Origin: Pteria penguin
Lineage: Eukaryota; Mollusca; Bivalvia; Pterioida; Pteriidae
Length of the DNA stretch: 64,000 nucleotides
NCBI GenBank assembly: GCA_035048485.1
Contig: CM068586.1
Span: 49,288,933 to 49,352,932, forward strand
Reading direction: 5' to 3'
Positions 11,408 to 20,989 of this stretch are shown here, piece after piece (position 1 is the stretch's first letter; every line of letters starts with the position of its first letter). A model generated the notes under the pieces. That model was given only the letters and a program-made list of their open reading frames with translations, was not told the DNA's origin and did not search any database. The position numbers and the translations under genes were made by a program.

Positions 11408-13290
11408 TAATAATCACAAGATACGTTTATAAAATTTGTGCGTCTAATAGTTTTACAACCCGCCGTTATGAAAAATATCGGAACCTTTGACCCCCCCCCC
11501 CCCCCCTTAGTTTGTACATTAGACTACCATAGAAATTGGGATGGGTAATTCCTATGGATACATATTGTTGAAAAGTCACATTTCCGAATTTAGATAAAAT
11601 ATCTGATTAAGATATGTAAAATTTACCAAAAGTTTTTCGAAGTTTATAATATTTATAATTCTGAGTAAGAAATTTAAAAGTAATCTGAGAATTTTTTTCC
11701 AAAACGTCAGCGCAGGCTATAGCAAACCGAACCAATTAACTAATATAAATACCATATGATTGGAGTCTGGGGACATCACTATCTAGATAAGGGAAATTTA
11801 CAATAGGAAATGCAAAGTCATAACGTTTATCATATATATTGGTATGAGTATGGTTGTTAATACTTTTAATATCTAAGTCCAAAAGAAAGTTGATTCCTGG
11901 TCGGAATTGAATTTATAAATGTCAGTAATATAGTTTTCAAACTCAGGGTTATCGATAAGTAAAATATCATCAAAATATCTGGAGGTGTTGAACTTATCAA
12001 TAAGGTCGAAACGGTTGAAGTTGGAATAGAGTGCATAAAGTCTCTTTCATAACAGTATGAAAATAAATCTGCTATAAAGGGATCGTAGTTAGTGCCCATA
12101 GGAATCCCAATAATCTGTTCATAAGTCTTTCCATTAAATTGTACATAAATATTATCCATAAAATATGTGATGGCATTACACAACTCAATACAAGTCCAAT
12201 ACATGTATTTATAATTATCATATTCTTTGTTCGAGAAAAATCCAGATGCAATTGAAGTACAGAGGTATGATTTAGACACTCTGTTGAAACATGAGAGATA
12301 GCAATTTGGTTTTGATTAAATCATGGTGTAAAAAGGTATACAGTGTCGAAAAATCAAAAGTAGAAACGTTTTTAGCCTCAACATTTCTCAAACGGAAATT
12401 TTGAATGACTTCTTTAGAATTTTTGACAGACTAATAGTAATTGACTTTACTATTGTTAAAGACAGATACTTGATAACATGCAGTAAGAGCGGAGGTGATA
12501 TCCTTAGAAAGCACTGTTGCAGTGCAACGATTAGAATTTGATATAAAACGTGATTTATATGTATTTTTGTGTAGTTTGGGAAGCCAGTACATTGTTGGAA
12601 AATCATTCTTTTCAATGCTTAACTTGAAGTCACACATAGATTTACAGTGGTTAGATAGGATCTTGTCTTTAAACAATGGGGTTTCAACATACCTGTATGT
12701 AGAAGTAGAGCTCAATTCCGTTTTAAGAACTGAAATATAGTATATTTTTCAAACAATGATAATATTATTAGCTGCTTTGTCAGCAGGTACGAAGACGTAA
12801 GTTTTATGTAAATCAGTCATTTTCTTTTTTATAAACAGGACTGGTATATAATGTGGTTGTTTGAATAAATGGGGATTACGAATATCGATAATTTTTAAGA
12901 TTTCACTTTTCCAGTCATTCAAGGAATGTATTTTTACACCTTTTTTACACAATCTTTTACGGTAAGTGTTTAATGCCTCTTCAACAATATCCCTGTATTT
13001 GGTAAAATCTATAAGTAACCTATGTTTTGGCCCTTTATCAAAAAGTGTACGTACATTGTAAATATTTATCCGAAATACAATTAAGATCACTTGTAATAAT
13101 ATGGCCCGCAGGCTGATAAATGAATTCAGAATTAGTGCAGAATAGGGCGATGGAATAGAGTCAAGAGAATTTAGATAAGATGTGACTGTACTGTAATTAA
13201 ATATAAGATTTCTAATAGGTTTTTTGTACTGATAGCAAATCAGAGGTGGCTCAAGATTCTCGAAATACTGTGGAATACTTCAAGCTTTGG
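11408..13290 (-). pseudogene. PLE-B reverse transcriptase fragment, copy B4
   Basis: The minus strand encodes, in order, a QYFENLEPP segment, a YQPAGHIIT linker, the PADKAANN segment, the RT entry IYWLPKLHK-like block (here MYWLPKLHKN), a GIPMGTN motif B (cysteine lost: TNYDP), YLDDILL-like motif C disrupted by frameshift, and a C-terminal NFPYLDSDVPR block. Several frameshifts and an in-frame TAA in the YIS-LVRF block make it dead. An in-frame TGA at 12,749-12,751 follows NNIIIV at the position of a PLE-A cysteine. A G16 tract sits in the C-terminal part. The 3' end abuts the CACTA-like element. Confidence 0.85.
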
Positions 13291-13304
13291 TGGATGCAGT
13301 TGGG

Positions 13305-13390
13305 GTATTGTGCATGGTTTCGCTCAGTTGGTAAAATGTCCAACATGTAAGCAGAAGGTCATGGGTTCGATTCCCATGCCAGTTACTTTT
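13305..13390 (+). repeat. tRNA-like pol III promoter remnant (SINE head or tRNA pseudogene)
   Basis: Contains GCTCAGTTGG (A box-like) and GGTTCGATTCC (perfect B box) with an intact T arm ATGGG/CCCAT. The anticodon stem does not pair, the base before the putative anticodon is not T and the acceptor strands do not match, so it is not a functional tRNA. Confidence 0.55.
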
Positions 13391-13928
13391 TCCTACCAAT
13401 CTATTATTTTAGATATGTCTAGAGACTTTTTAAATTAATTGTGAGCTTGTATGTGTGTTTATAAGTACATACATGTATCCTATATACACATTTTTTTCTG
13501 CACAAATTGTATTTACTAGTTGTTGAGATTAAAGAGTATGATCTGATACATAACATCCACAGTTCAACCAGTTAGAATATTTTCTTTCTCCATAAAACCT
13601 AGTCTGACAAATCTTACCATGGGCATTTTATCGCTTTTCAATATGCCCTAAAGAAAAATGCCCTTTGTCAGATTTGTTGGACTACACAAACCCATGGTCT
13701 GATTTGCAACAGAATTGTAGGTTGCATAATATTGGAGGGGAAACTGCAGTTTTAGCAGCATAAAATTCATCTCTTAAAATATAGGCCTATGCACAGAAGG
13801 ACATAGTAGAAATCTGATACTTACGAGTTTCAACTAGGAGAATCAACCCAACATGTTTGTGAACTGTGATTACATCCTATAATCCTCTATTCAAGAATCT
13901 ATACTTCCTTGCCTCTACTAGCATTTCG

Positions 13929-13967
<39 letters not shown>

Positions 13968-14140
13968 TTTTTTTTTGGGGGGGGGGGGGGGGTGGGTTTT
14001 TTTTTTTTTGTGTTGGGGGTTTTTTTGCAGAAAGACTCTGAAGGTTCTAATTCTGGATGGCAACTAATAATAGGTGGGGATTGACAGATTTCCGGCGTCT
14101 ACGATTCGAATTTATTTTTATTAAATAAATGAAATGTGCT
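13391..14140. other. Anonymous interval with long T and G homopolymers
   Basis: A near-pure T tract spans ~13,931-13,975, then a G run to ~13,992 and another T run. The phenylalanine/glycine open frame over it is a homopolymer artefact. No other feature is recognised. Confidence 0.5.
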
Positions 14141-14167
14141 GAGCATATTTAGTATTTAGCGGAATAA

Positions 14168-17100
14168 TTGTTGAAGTTAGAAGTCCGGCGTCAGATAAAA
14201 TTATACATACTGACTAATGCGTCGCCCATTATAAAAAGGCCTCAAACTGCAATGTGCAATGACACATGCATAGCAGTTAACTTACGTGTCCCCGAAATTA
14301 ATTTAAATGACGTTAGAAAACAAACATTTGTGGCAAGCTCTAATAATGAACTCTGGTATCAACATGCGAATGGCTTCATAAATATCAGGCCCTGTAGGGT
14401 TAAATTAGCTGAACTAATTAAAGATCACCAATTCTCCCCTTATGATTGTAAAATATCTAAATGCGGAACCAAACATTGCAAAACTTGCGACATCTTAATT
14501 ACAGACAATTCTTTGACGAGTAATTTTACATACTTTTAATACGCATAGTTTTGACCATTTAAATTGTAAGAGTTCATATATTGTATACGGTATTGAGTGT
14601 TCACGTTGTAGGTTAATATATACTAGAGAGACAAAGGGAGAACTCCTAACAAGAGTATCAGGTCACAGGTCCAAAATAAATTGTGGCGGAAACCAGTTAC
14701 TCTATCGCAACTTCAACCAACCTGACCACTCGATCCTCTCGATGAAAATTAGAATTATACAAAAAATATATCATCCCACAAACAATACCAATTTGAGCAC
14801 TCCTTTTCGTCAGTCATGAGAAGAATACTGGATACTCGGCACTGCTTCGCCCTATGGATGCAATGACAATATTAGTAGTATTAGTAACCTAACTAGTCCT
14901 GCGTGTCAATCAGTTAACGTACTCGGTTTATTTAACGAAAGCCAGAAGAGTCATGGTACACGCAAATACAACAAACCTGAAATACATAATATTTCCTTTG
15001 ATTCTCTTTGCCATATATAAATAAACCTTTGGGAATTCATCACACTCGTACAAAACTTTATTCTATTTCACACAGAAAGTTACACGAGTTGTACATATCG
15101 TCCAGACAACGTATATATACTGATATAAGCTCTGCAGAGTATAGACTAGATGGCATTATTATGAACATATCGACCACTAGACTTTTTCGTCCCGTCAAGT
15201 CAGATATATCTATGGAGAAATCTAATCGCCCTTTCACCAAAAGCAAATTTACAAATAAAGGCATTGATTATTTAAAGTTTGGCCAAATTTTAAATCATAA
15301 GTCTGTATTAGAGAAAATACCTCCATATTTCAAAAACAAAAATCCGCCATGTATTTCCTATAGCTACACACCATCAGTTGCATCCAAAATTTATAATTAC
15401 AAAAGGTTTCTACAGAGTTTTGATCTTAGCAACTTTGCATGCCAACCTCAACCGCGTGTTTCTCATCTAATTTAGTATATTCTACTTGTGGCCATATCAT
15501 TAGTGGTGATCTTGATATTGTTAAAAAACACCAAATTAAGAAAATCTTTACTTAAATGTCGAAAATACAGAGAACCCAGATCATTCACATGGGGCCAAAA
15601 CTTTCAGAATATTATCAACTGCTGCGAGGAATATGCTACACGATGGGCGAAAAGAGAGAAATTACAGGTCGACACTCTTTCGGAATGGATAAAATCTATT
15701 GCAGTAGTGCTGAGATCATAAAATAAAAAAATTACAAGGCTCTGTAAACACCAGATCTATTTTTAAAGATCCTGATGTAAGAGAAATTACCTTTCTCCAA
15801 GAACATTATATCATTATACCAGCAGATAAAGCGTCTAGTAATTATACATTTACTTGTAAGAAATATTACTTTGACAGCCTAGTGAAAGAATAAGGATTAA
15901 ATTCAGCTCCAGGAAAGCCTACTTATAGTCTCACGAACTTTTCGATTTCAGAAATACTTGAAAGTCATAAATCTGTCCTCAATACGTTTGGTATGGATAC
16001 AAATAAAGTAAGTTTAGAACTTCCGTATTTGTACTGCATTCCAAAAATGCACAAAAATCCTTACAAACAACACTTTATCACTGGTTCTTCGAAGTGTTCC
16101 ACAAAATCTGTATCGAGGCTACTCACAAAAATATTATCAGAAATTAAATCTGGCCTTCATGGGTATTGCGAAACAGTATATTCCAAAAGTGGAATTCATC
16201 AAATGTGGATCCTTAAAAATTCAAAAACATCTATTAGAACATCTAAAATCAAAAAGTTTTACTAAAATTCACTCCATTAAGTCTGTTGACTTTTCGACTC
16301 TTTACATAATGATCCCTCATCATAAATTAAAAGACAGATTACCGGAAATCAATCAAAATGTATTTACTAGTAAAAACGGAAGCCGCAAATTCAAATATAT
16401 AGGTATAGGTCATGATGAAACGTACTGTTTTAGGGAAAATTCTGATTCCAAAAATAAATACAAATAAATATACTGAAACAGGTATCATGCAGATGTTGAA
16501 CTTTCTTATCGATAACATTTTTGTGGTGTTTTTCGGCAAATTGTCGGCATTCCAAGGGGCATTTACTGTGCCCCGCTTCTGGCTGACATATTCCTTTACT
16601 CATACGAGGCTGAATTCATTCAGTCTTTGCTTTCGCAAGGAAAGAAACAATTGGCTCTTGGCTTCATTTTCACTTACAGATATATAGATGACTTGCTTTC
16701 AATTAATAATCCTTCATTCGCGGATTACCTTAGCAAACCATTCGGCCACGAGCATCACTGAAGAGACATAAGTTGTCGAAATGCGCATCTGGTGCACAAA
16801 AGTAAAAGGTATATATGTTCTATATTTATTATAACCACTAGGCCGGTGTCACTGCTGGTGGACTGATAGTTCCCGAGGGCATCACAAGTCTGGTTTTCAG
16901 TGCTTATGTACTGACTTGAAATATATACTTAAAATTTTCCGTCATGAAATTATGTAAATCACTCTTAAAACTAAGAAGTATCTCCCTCATGCATAGTTCT
17001 GTCCTTAGATTGATTTTTTGGTTCAATTTTTGGGTCATTTTGGTTTCAATACTGCTCTTCAAATATTTATATATGAGAATTCCAACCATTCGGCCACGAG

Positions 17101-17454
17101 CATCACTGAAGAGACATAAGTTGTCGAAATGCGCATCTGGTGCACAAAAGTAAAAGGTATATATGTTCTATATATATATATATAATCTATCCAAGTGAAC
17201 TGGAGGTCATAGAAATCACTGAAAGTAGTAATTCTACTTCGTATTTAGATATTATGTTGTCTTTCAAAATTGATGGTCAATTGAACATCTCACTCTATGA
17301 CAAACGTGACGATTTCAACTTCGCTATCACAAACTTTCCTTTCAAAGGTAGCAACATTCCATCATCGCCCGCATACGGGGTATTCATAACTCAATTAATA
17401 CGTTATTCCAGAGCATGTTCGAATTACAATGACTCACTCTCCCCGGGCACCTGA
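14168..17454 (+). pseudogene. PLE-A polyprotein pseudogene (Zn-like, GIY-YIG-like, RT)
   Basis: Order seen: a CGTKHCKTC cysteine cluster (~14,462-14,490); a GIY-YIG-like region at ~14,574-14,730 (VYGIEC for GIY, IYTRET where YIG is expected, GHRSKIN, then a PDHS block); EEYWI and PYGCNDNI at ~14,820-14,860; a linker ending GHIISGDLDIV; the PADKASNN block at ~15,825 followed by FTCKK (Cys codon TGT 15,855-15,857); YCIPKMHKNPYK; DFSTLY motif A; and YIDDLLS motif C at ~16,683. The order endonuclease then RT is the permuted one reported for Naiad PLEs. Multiple frameshifts and stops; the YIG motif is decayed and motif B is damaged (16,540). Confidence 0.75.
16736..17173 (+). mobile_element. Direct-repeat-bounded small element (DR element, copy 1) inside PLE-A2
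   Basis: A 90-bp sequence at 16,736-16,825 is repeated, apparently without change, at 17,084-17,173, giving a 348-bp period. Each repeat contains CTGAAGA, a 4-bp stem (GACA/TGTC), GAAA and a 5-bp stem (TGCGC/GTGCA), the layout of a hammerhead ribozyme core, but the UH triplet expected before the cleavage site is missing (GTGCAC). The 258-bp interior is noncoding. Relatives lie at 26,695 (minus, also two repeats), 57,925 and 61,150. Retrozyme-like or PLE pseudo-LTR origin are both possible. Confidence 0.6.
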
Positions 17455-17597
17455 TCTCACTCCATCATAGGGGTTCACATGTGCTCTTTAAGTAGACATA
17501 TTTTGTTATTTCACTTGGTTTTCATTTTCACTGATTTTGTATGTTCTTTGGATTCATGATTATTCGGACTGTTTGGATTTATCCATCATCTTTACAA

Positions 17598-18211
17598 TAC
17601 AAATGTTCGACTCACTGTGTGCATTTATGTCCGCCGCGTCTACCGAAAATTCTACACAGTTGTTTGTTTTGAAATGGCACAGCATATTTAATTTTCAGAA
17701 TAACATGTCGGTTGGTAATTTGTCAGTGAATATACATTTATAGGTATACTAAAGAATAATTAATCCGTAAAAGTTTACAAAACATCGTTTGGTTGTTTAC
17801 AATTCCAAGGTTTTTTACATCTCTATTTCATGATACTGAAGAGTACTATTTCATTAAGGGATGTATCTTAATGACAAATTAATCAGCAAATTGCAATTTT
17901 CAAGTAGGAATTTATATTCTTCATTAAATAACACTGTCTTTGAATATGCAATTAATCAGAATTTTTACACGTTGACTTATTGAGAAATTACGATCCCAAT
18001 ATAACAAGTAAATTCAACATAATATTTTCATATAGCCCACAAGAAATGAAAAATACATTCTAAATGACAAAGTTTGCTCTTAACTGATAACTCTTAAAGA
18101 TATTCAGATGTATGCATTTCATCTTAAATGTATGAAAAATAATGTATGAAAAATTATAAAACTTCAAGTTTTGTTTTCTTGTTTTCTCTATACTTGCACT
18201 ATTTTAAATAG
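17598..18211. other. Anonymous interval upstream of the exon candidate
   Basis: No recognised repeat. A 46-codon open stretch from the ATG at ~17,604 is too short and unsupported to call. Confidence 0.35.
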
Positions 18212-18389
18212 GTTGGTACACAAGCAAAATGATTCTCGTCATAGTTCATGGCACTAACGACTCTCCGATTGAAGAAACATATTTTAAAAGAGAGTTTGAT
18301 TTAGATTTTCAATTCAGAGCGGTGCTGAACATAGGGAAAGATAATTCGTTCATCAATTTCCCTTTTCCAAAACTTGAGAGTTACTTTAG
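18212..18389 (+). CDS. Candidate host-gene internal exon (178 nt)
   Basis: A block without stop codons in one frame lies between an AG acceptor (AAATAG, ending 18,211) and a GTATGT donor starting at 18,390. The reading frame (first full codon TGG at 18,214) gives WYTSKMILVIVHGTND followed by a charged segment and NFPFPKLESYF. Its codon use and amino-acid mix look like ordinary protein, unlike the flanking AT-rich DNA, and it matches no mobile element here. It ends with two bases of a codon, in phase with the microexon at 27,441. Product unknown; no family recognised. No polypyrimidine tract is striking, so splicing is inferred. Confidence 0.45.
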
Positions 18390-18457
18390 GTATGTATAAC
18401 TATATGCTACGTAAATAATTTGTGTAAAATATATAAATATTTATATATATATATCTA

Positions 18458-18462
<5 letters not shown>

Positions 18463-18520
<58 letters not shown>
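18463..18520 (+). repeat. (GT)n microsatellite
   Basis: About 29 uninterrupted GT units following a TATATA-rich lead. Confidence 0.95.
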
Positions 18521-18521
<1 letters not shown>

Positions 18522-18636
18522 GTAAAAATAAAAACATTACCTTCAAAGCCATACATATTTTTAGCTACTCTGCGGTTTAGACATTGTTTCGATTCAATAT
18601 ATTTTTCCTTACATTTGTCACATGACGTTATGATTT

Positions 18637-18775
18637 TCTATTTTCGCATTTTGTTACACCCATGTTTTCCTATATTTCATAATTAGAATTTGTTTTAGCA
18701 CATTTAATGTTAATTGTCTTAGATTGTTTGGTTGTCTCTTGCTATTGATAATTTGTGTCTCATTTAGAATTTATA
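18637..18775 (+). repeat. Direct repeat, left copy
   Basis: About 140 bp from GCATTTTGTTACACCCATG to CTCATTTAGAATTT, repeated nearly unchanged at 19,504-19,644. The 730 bp between the copies holds a tRNA-like SINE head and the TA microsatellite. Either a segmental duplication or long terminal repeats of a small element. Confidence 0.7.
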
Positions 18776-18949
18776 TATATATAAAGCCCAAATAGAATCA
18801 GTGAAAACACCTGGGAGTACTATGCACCTTGGATCTCCGAAGAAATACCTTTAGAAAATAAAGACAAATTAGACAAACATATAAAGCACAAAGACACTAC
18901 AGTTAACAAGGCACCCTACATTTCACTTATATTCGTTCCCAGTCTGGGA

Positions 18950-19030
18950 CTCGAATCCACGACTTATGGTACCGAATCACCTAGCTGTCATGCATCCGAC
19001 CCTTTAATCGACTGAGCTACCCGAGCTCCA
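18950..19030 (-). repeat. tRNA-like SINE head (minus strand)
   Basis: The minus strand reads GGGTAGCTCAGTCG (A box) and, about 60 bp on, GGATTCGAGTCCC (B box). The spacing is long and the anticodon region does not fold as a standard tRNA, so this is more likely a tRNA-derived SINE head. Its body would extend towards 18,780. Confidence 0.5.
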
Positions 19031-19091
19031 CAAAAATGGAGCTTTAATAGCCAATCATTAGCTAAACGCATGCATGACAACACGGTCGCGG

Positions 19092-19398
<307 letters not shown>

Positions 19399-19503
19399 TA
19401 TTACATTTTTAGAATGCATGTTAGTTTTCGTTTTACTAGGAATTGAATGTTAACATTTGTGAAATTATATAGATTTCTTTCCATAAGTATATCACATACT
19501 TTT

Positions 19504-19646
19504 CATTTTCTATTTTTGCATTTTGTTACACCCATGTTTTCCTATTTTTCATAATTAGAATTTGTTTTAGCACATTTAATGTTAATTGTCTTAGATTGTT
19601 TGGTTGTCTCTTGCTATTGATAATTTGTGTCTCATTTAGAATTTAG
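19504..19646 (+). repeat. Direct repeat, right copy
   Basis: Near-identical to 18,637-18,775. Its last 14 bases are the TSD of the SINE that follows, so the SINE inserted after (or into) the duplicated sequence. Confidence 0.7.
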
Positions 19647-19821
19647 AGGGCATGCTTGGTGTAGTGGTTAAGCGCTTGGCTTGCGGTACCGACGATCTGG
19701 GTTCGATTCCCGGGTTGCGTCACTATGTTTAAGAGGTTGGTTACCTACTGCTTCCATGTCGCGATATATAACTGAAAAATTGTTGAAGGTGACGTAAAAC
19801 ACCAATCAATAAACCAAACAA
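19645..19821 (+). mobile_element. tRNA-derived SINE, family 2, copy 2a
   Basis: Complete: A box TGGTGTAGTGG, B box GGTTCGATTCC, a body with GGTTGGTTACCTACTGC and a tail CACCAATCAATAAACC. Flanked by a perfect 14-bp TSD CTCATTTAGAATTT (19,631-19,644 and 19,822-19,835). The intact TSD and promoter suggest a fairly young insertion. A second copy is at 47,561-47,728. Confidence 0.9.
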
Positions 19822-19835
19822 CTCATTTAGAATTT

Positions 19836-20276
19836 TGTAAATCTTATCGCCCATTTTTAAATATTCTAAATGTTTGAATGCTTCCGTCAAGATGTCTGGA
19901 TTTCGTTTATTGTATGTTGACGCAAATGCTAAAGTGTGTTTTTCGTGTCTTTCATTTTTGTATGTCGCAGAATAGAATTGTTATGGCTTAGGCCATCTCG
20001 GATTCCTTACAATTTAATGTTATAGGATATCCACGATCTATTAAAACTGCGTGACTCTTTAAATTTAGTTGTTCTTTATTCAGAAATTCATATATGTCTT
20101 GCAAGAGTGTATGGTGTTGATTTTATACAAGATGTTGGATATTGACTCGTAGAGTGTAAATATTGTTGCGTATCGGTTGGTTTGTGATAAATGTTTGTGA
20201 TAATGTTATTATATCCAGACATTCGATAAAGCACAGGACCTTTCTCTAAATAGACTGAGTTTAAGATATGACACAA
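19836..20276 (-). pseudogene. RT C-terminal fragment of another PLE family (PLE-E)
   Basis: The minus strand encodes YHKPTDTQQYLHSTSQYP, SCIKSTPYTLARHIY, then an RGYP block and, after a frame change, LAFASTYNKRNPDIL and KMGDKIYKIL. The KPTD-YLH-S-HP, IPYSQALR-like, RGYP and TYNP order is typical of the RT C-terminal half of canonical PLEs and differs from PLE-A/B/C. Frameshifted and lacking the catalytic core; no endonuclease remains. Confidence 0.6.
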
Positions 20277-20394
20277 TGATATAAAACCAACACTTCACAA
20301 TTTGGAAGATCGGTTTAAAAAGAAGAGACAGAGGACATTTGCACATAAAACAAGATAATAGTTAAATGAACACATTAAATGACATTACAAAAGT

Positions 20395-20600
20395 ATTTGG
20401 GCCGTAAACTGGTTAACGACACCAATTGATTGACTGTCATAGCAAATAAATGGCCCTCCTAACTTGGTATCATAACTGCAATATAATCGAACATTTTTGT
20501 GATGCCTTTATGTATAATTCATTTCATTACGATATATATTGTATATTTCCGTGGTGAATTCTCTCACATGGCTGAGACAGTAACTCTTCTTTCTTCCCTA
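20395..20600 (+). mobile_element. PLE-B-like 3' tail, solo
   Basis: Carries the PLE-B tail modules in order: CCGTAAACTGGTTAACGACACC, a TCATAACTGCAATATAATCG block, and CACATGGCTGAGACAGTAAC near 20,567. No coding region is attached, consistent with extreme 5' truncation. Confidence 0.55.
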
Positions 20601-20985
20601 ATTATATTGCAGTAACCACGCCGACTTATGGCGGTCAATTTAGGTAACAAACGTTACTCAATTTGTGTGCGTAACCGATTTAAGGGCGCTCACCTCCTAC
20701 TCACCGTAAAAGCAGCACAATCAAAGGACATGTATTTAAAAATTTATAAACAATCCTCCATATCGAGAACAAGAGATAAAGGTTTCTCAAAATCAGAGGT
20801 CATACAAATTTTCTCACGAAACGTTTTATGTATGTTAAGCTCCATTAGCATAAGCCAACCTTTAACTAGTCTCCACCGAAAAGGTTTGGATAAGGCCCGT
20901 AAAAGAGTCCTTACCATCCTGTTAATCAGTAACGTCTGTCTGTATAAGGTTATAGTCTGTATAAGGTAGTAGATGGGAGCAAGTT
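20601..20985. other. Anonymous interval
   Basis: Contains a 113-codon open frame (20,628-20,969) of unremarkable basic composition with no recognisable motif or splice context; not called as a gene. Confidence 0.35.
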
Positions 20986-20989
20986 AAGA

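Larger units (their letters stand above)
14150..17597 (+). mobile_element. PLE-A copy A2, the most complete PLE-A, interrupted at 16,736-17,173
   Basis: This copy runs from an N-terminal coding region through the RT to the 3' terminus (TTTGGATTTATCCATCATCT at ~17,575). The element is split by the direct-repeat element at 16,736: the frame breaks after ADYLS and resumes at 17,183 with the expected IYPSELEV. A further internal deletion near 17,433 fuses the SNYND codons to the 3' UTR, removing the last ~70 codons and ~150 bp of UTR. Because the pieces are collinear, they form one copy. Confidence 0.8.

Noticed and set aside
8695..11412. TAAT as the TSD of the CACTA-like element
   Set aside because: TAAT occurs on both sides but is one base away from the left terminus, so it may be chance.
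8704..11490. Phe/Ser/Gln-rich open frames in the CACTA-like arms
   Set aside because: They follow the short repeat array and appear on opposite strands in the two arms.
13305..13390. A functional tRNA-Thr
   Set aside because: The B box and T arm are perfect, but the anticodon stem does not pair, T before the anticodon is missing and the acceptor stem fails.
13866..14084. 72-codon frame rich in Phe and Gly
   Set aside because: Homopolymer T and G tract.
16736..17173. Calling the direct repeat an active hammerhead ribozyme
   Set aside because: All four copies lack the U of the UH triplet at the stem III junction and stem I is not evident; only a hammerhead-like core is claimed.
20628..20969. 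113-codon ORF as a small gene
   Set aside because: No motif, no splice context, no similarity to anything recognised; length is plausible by chance.
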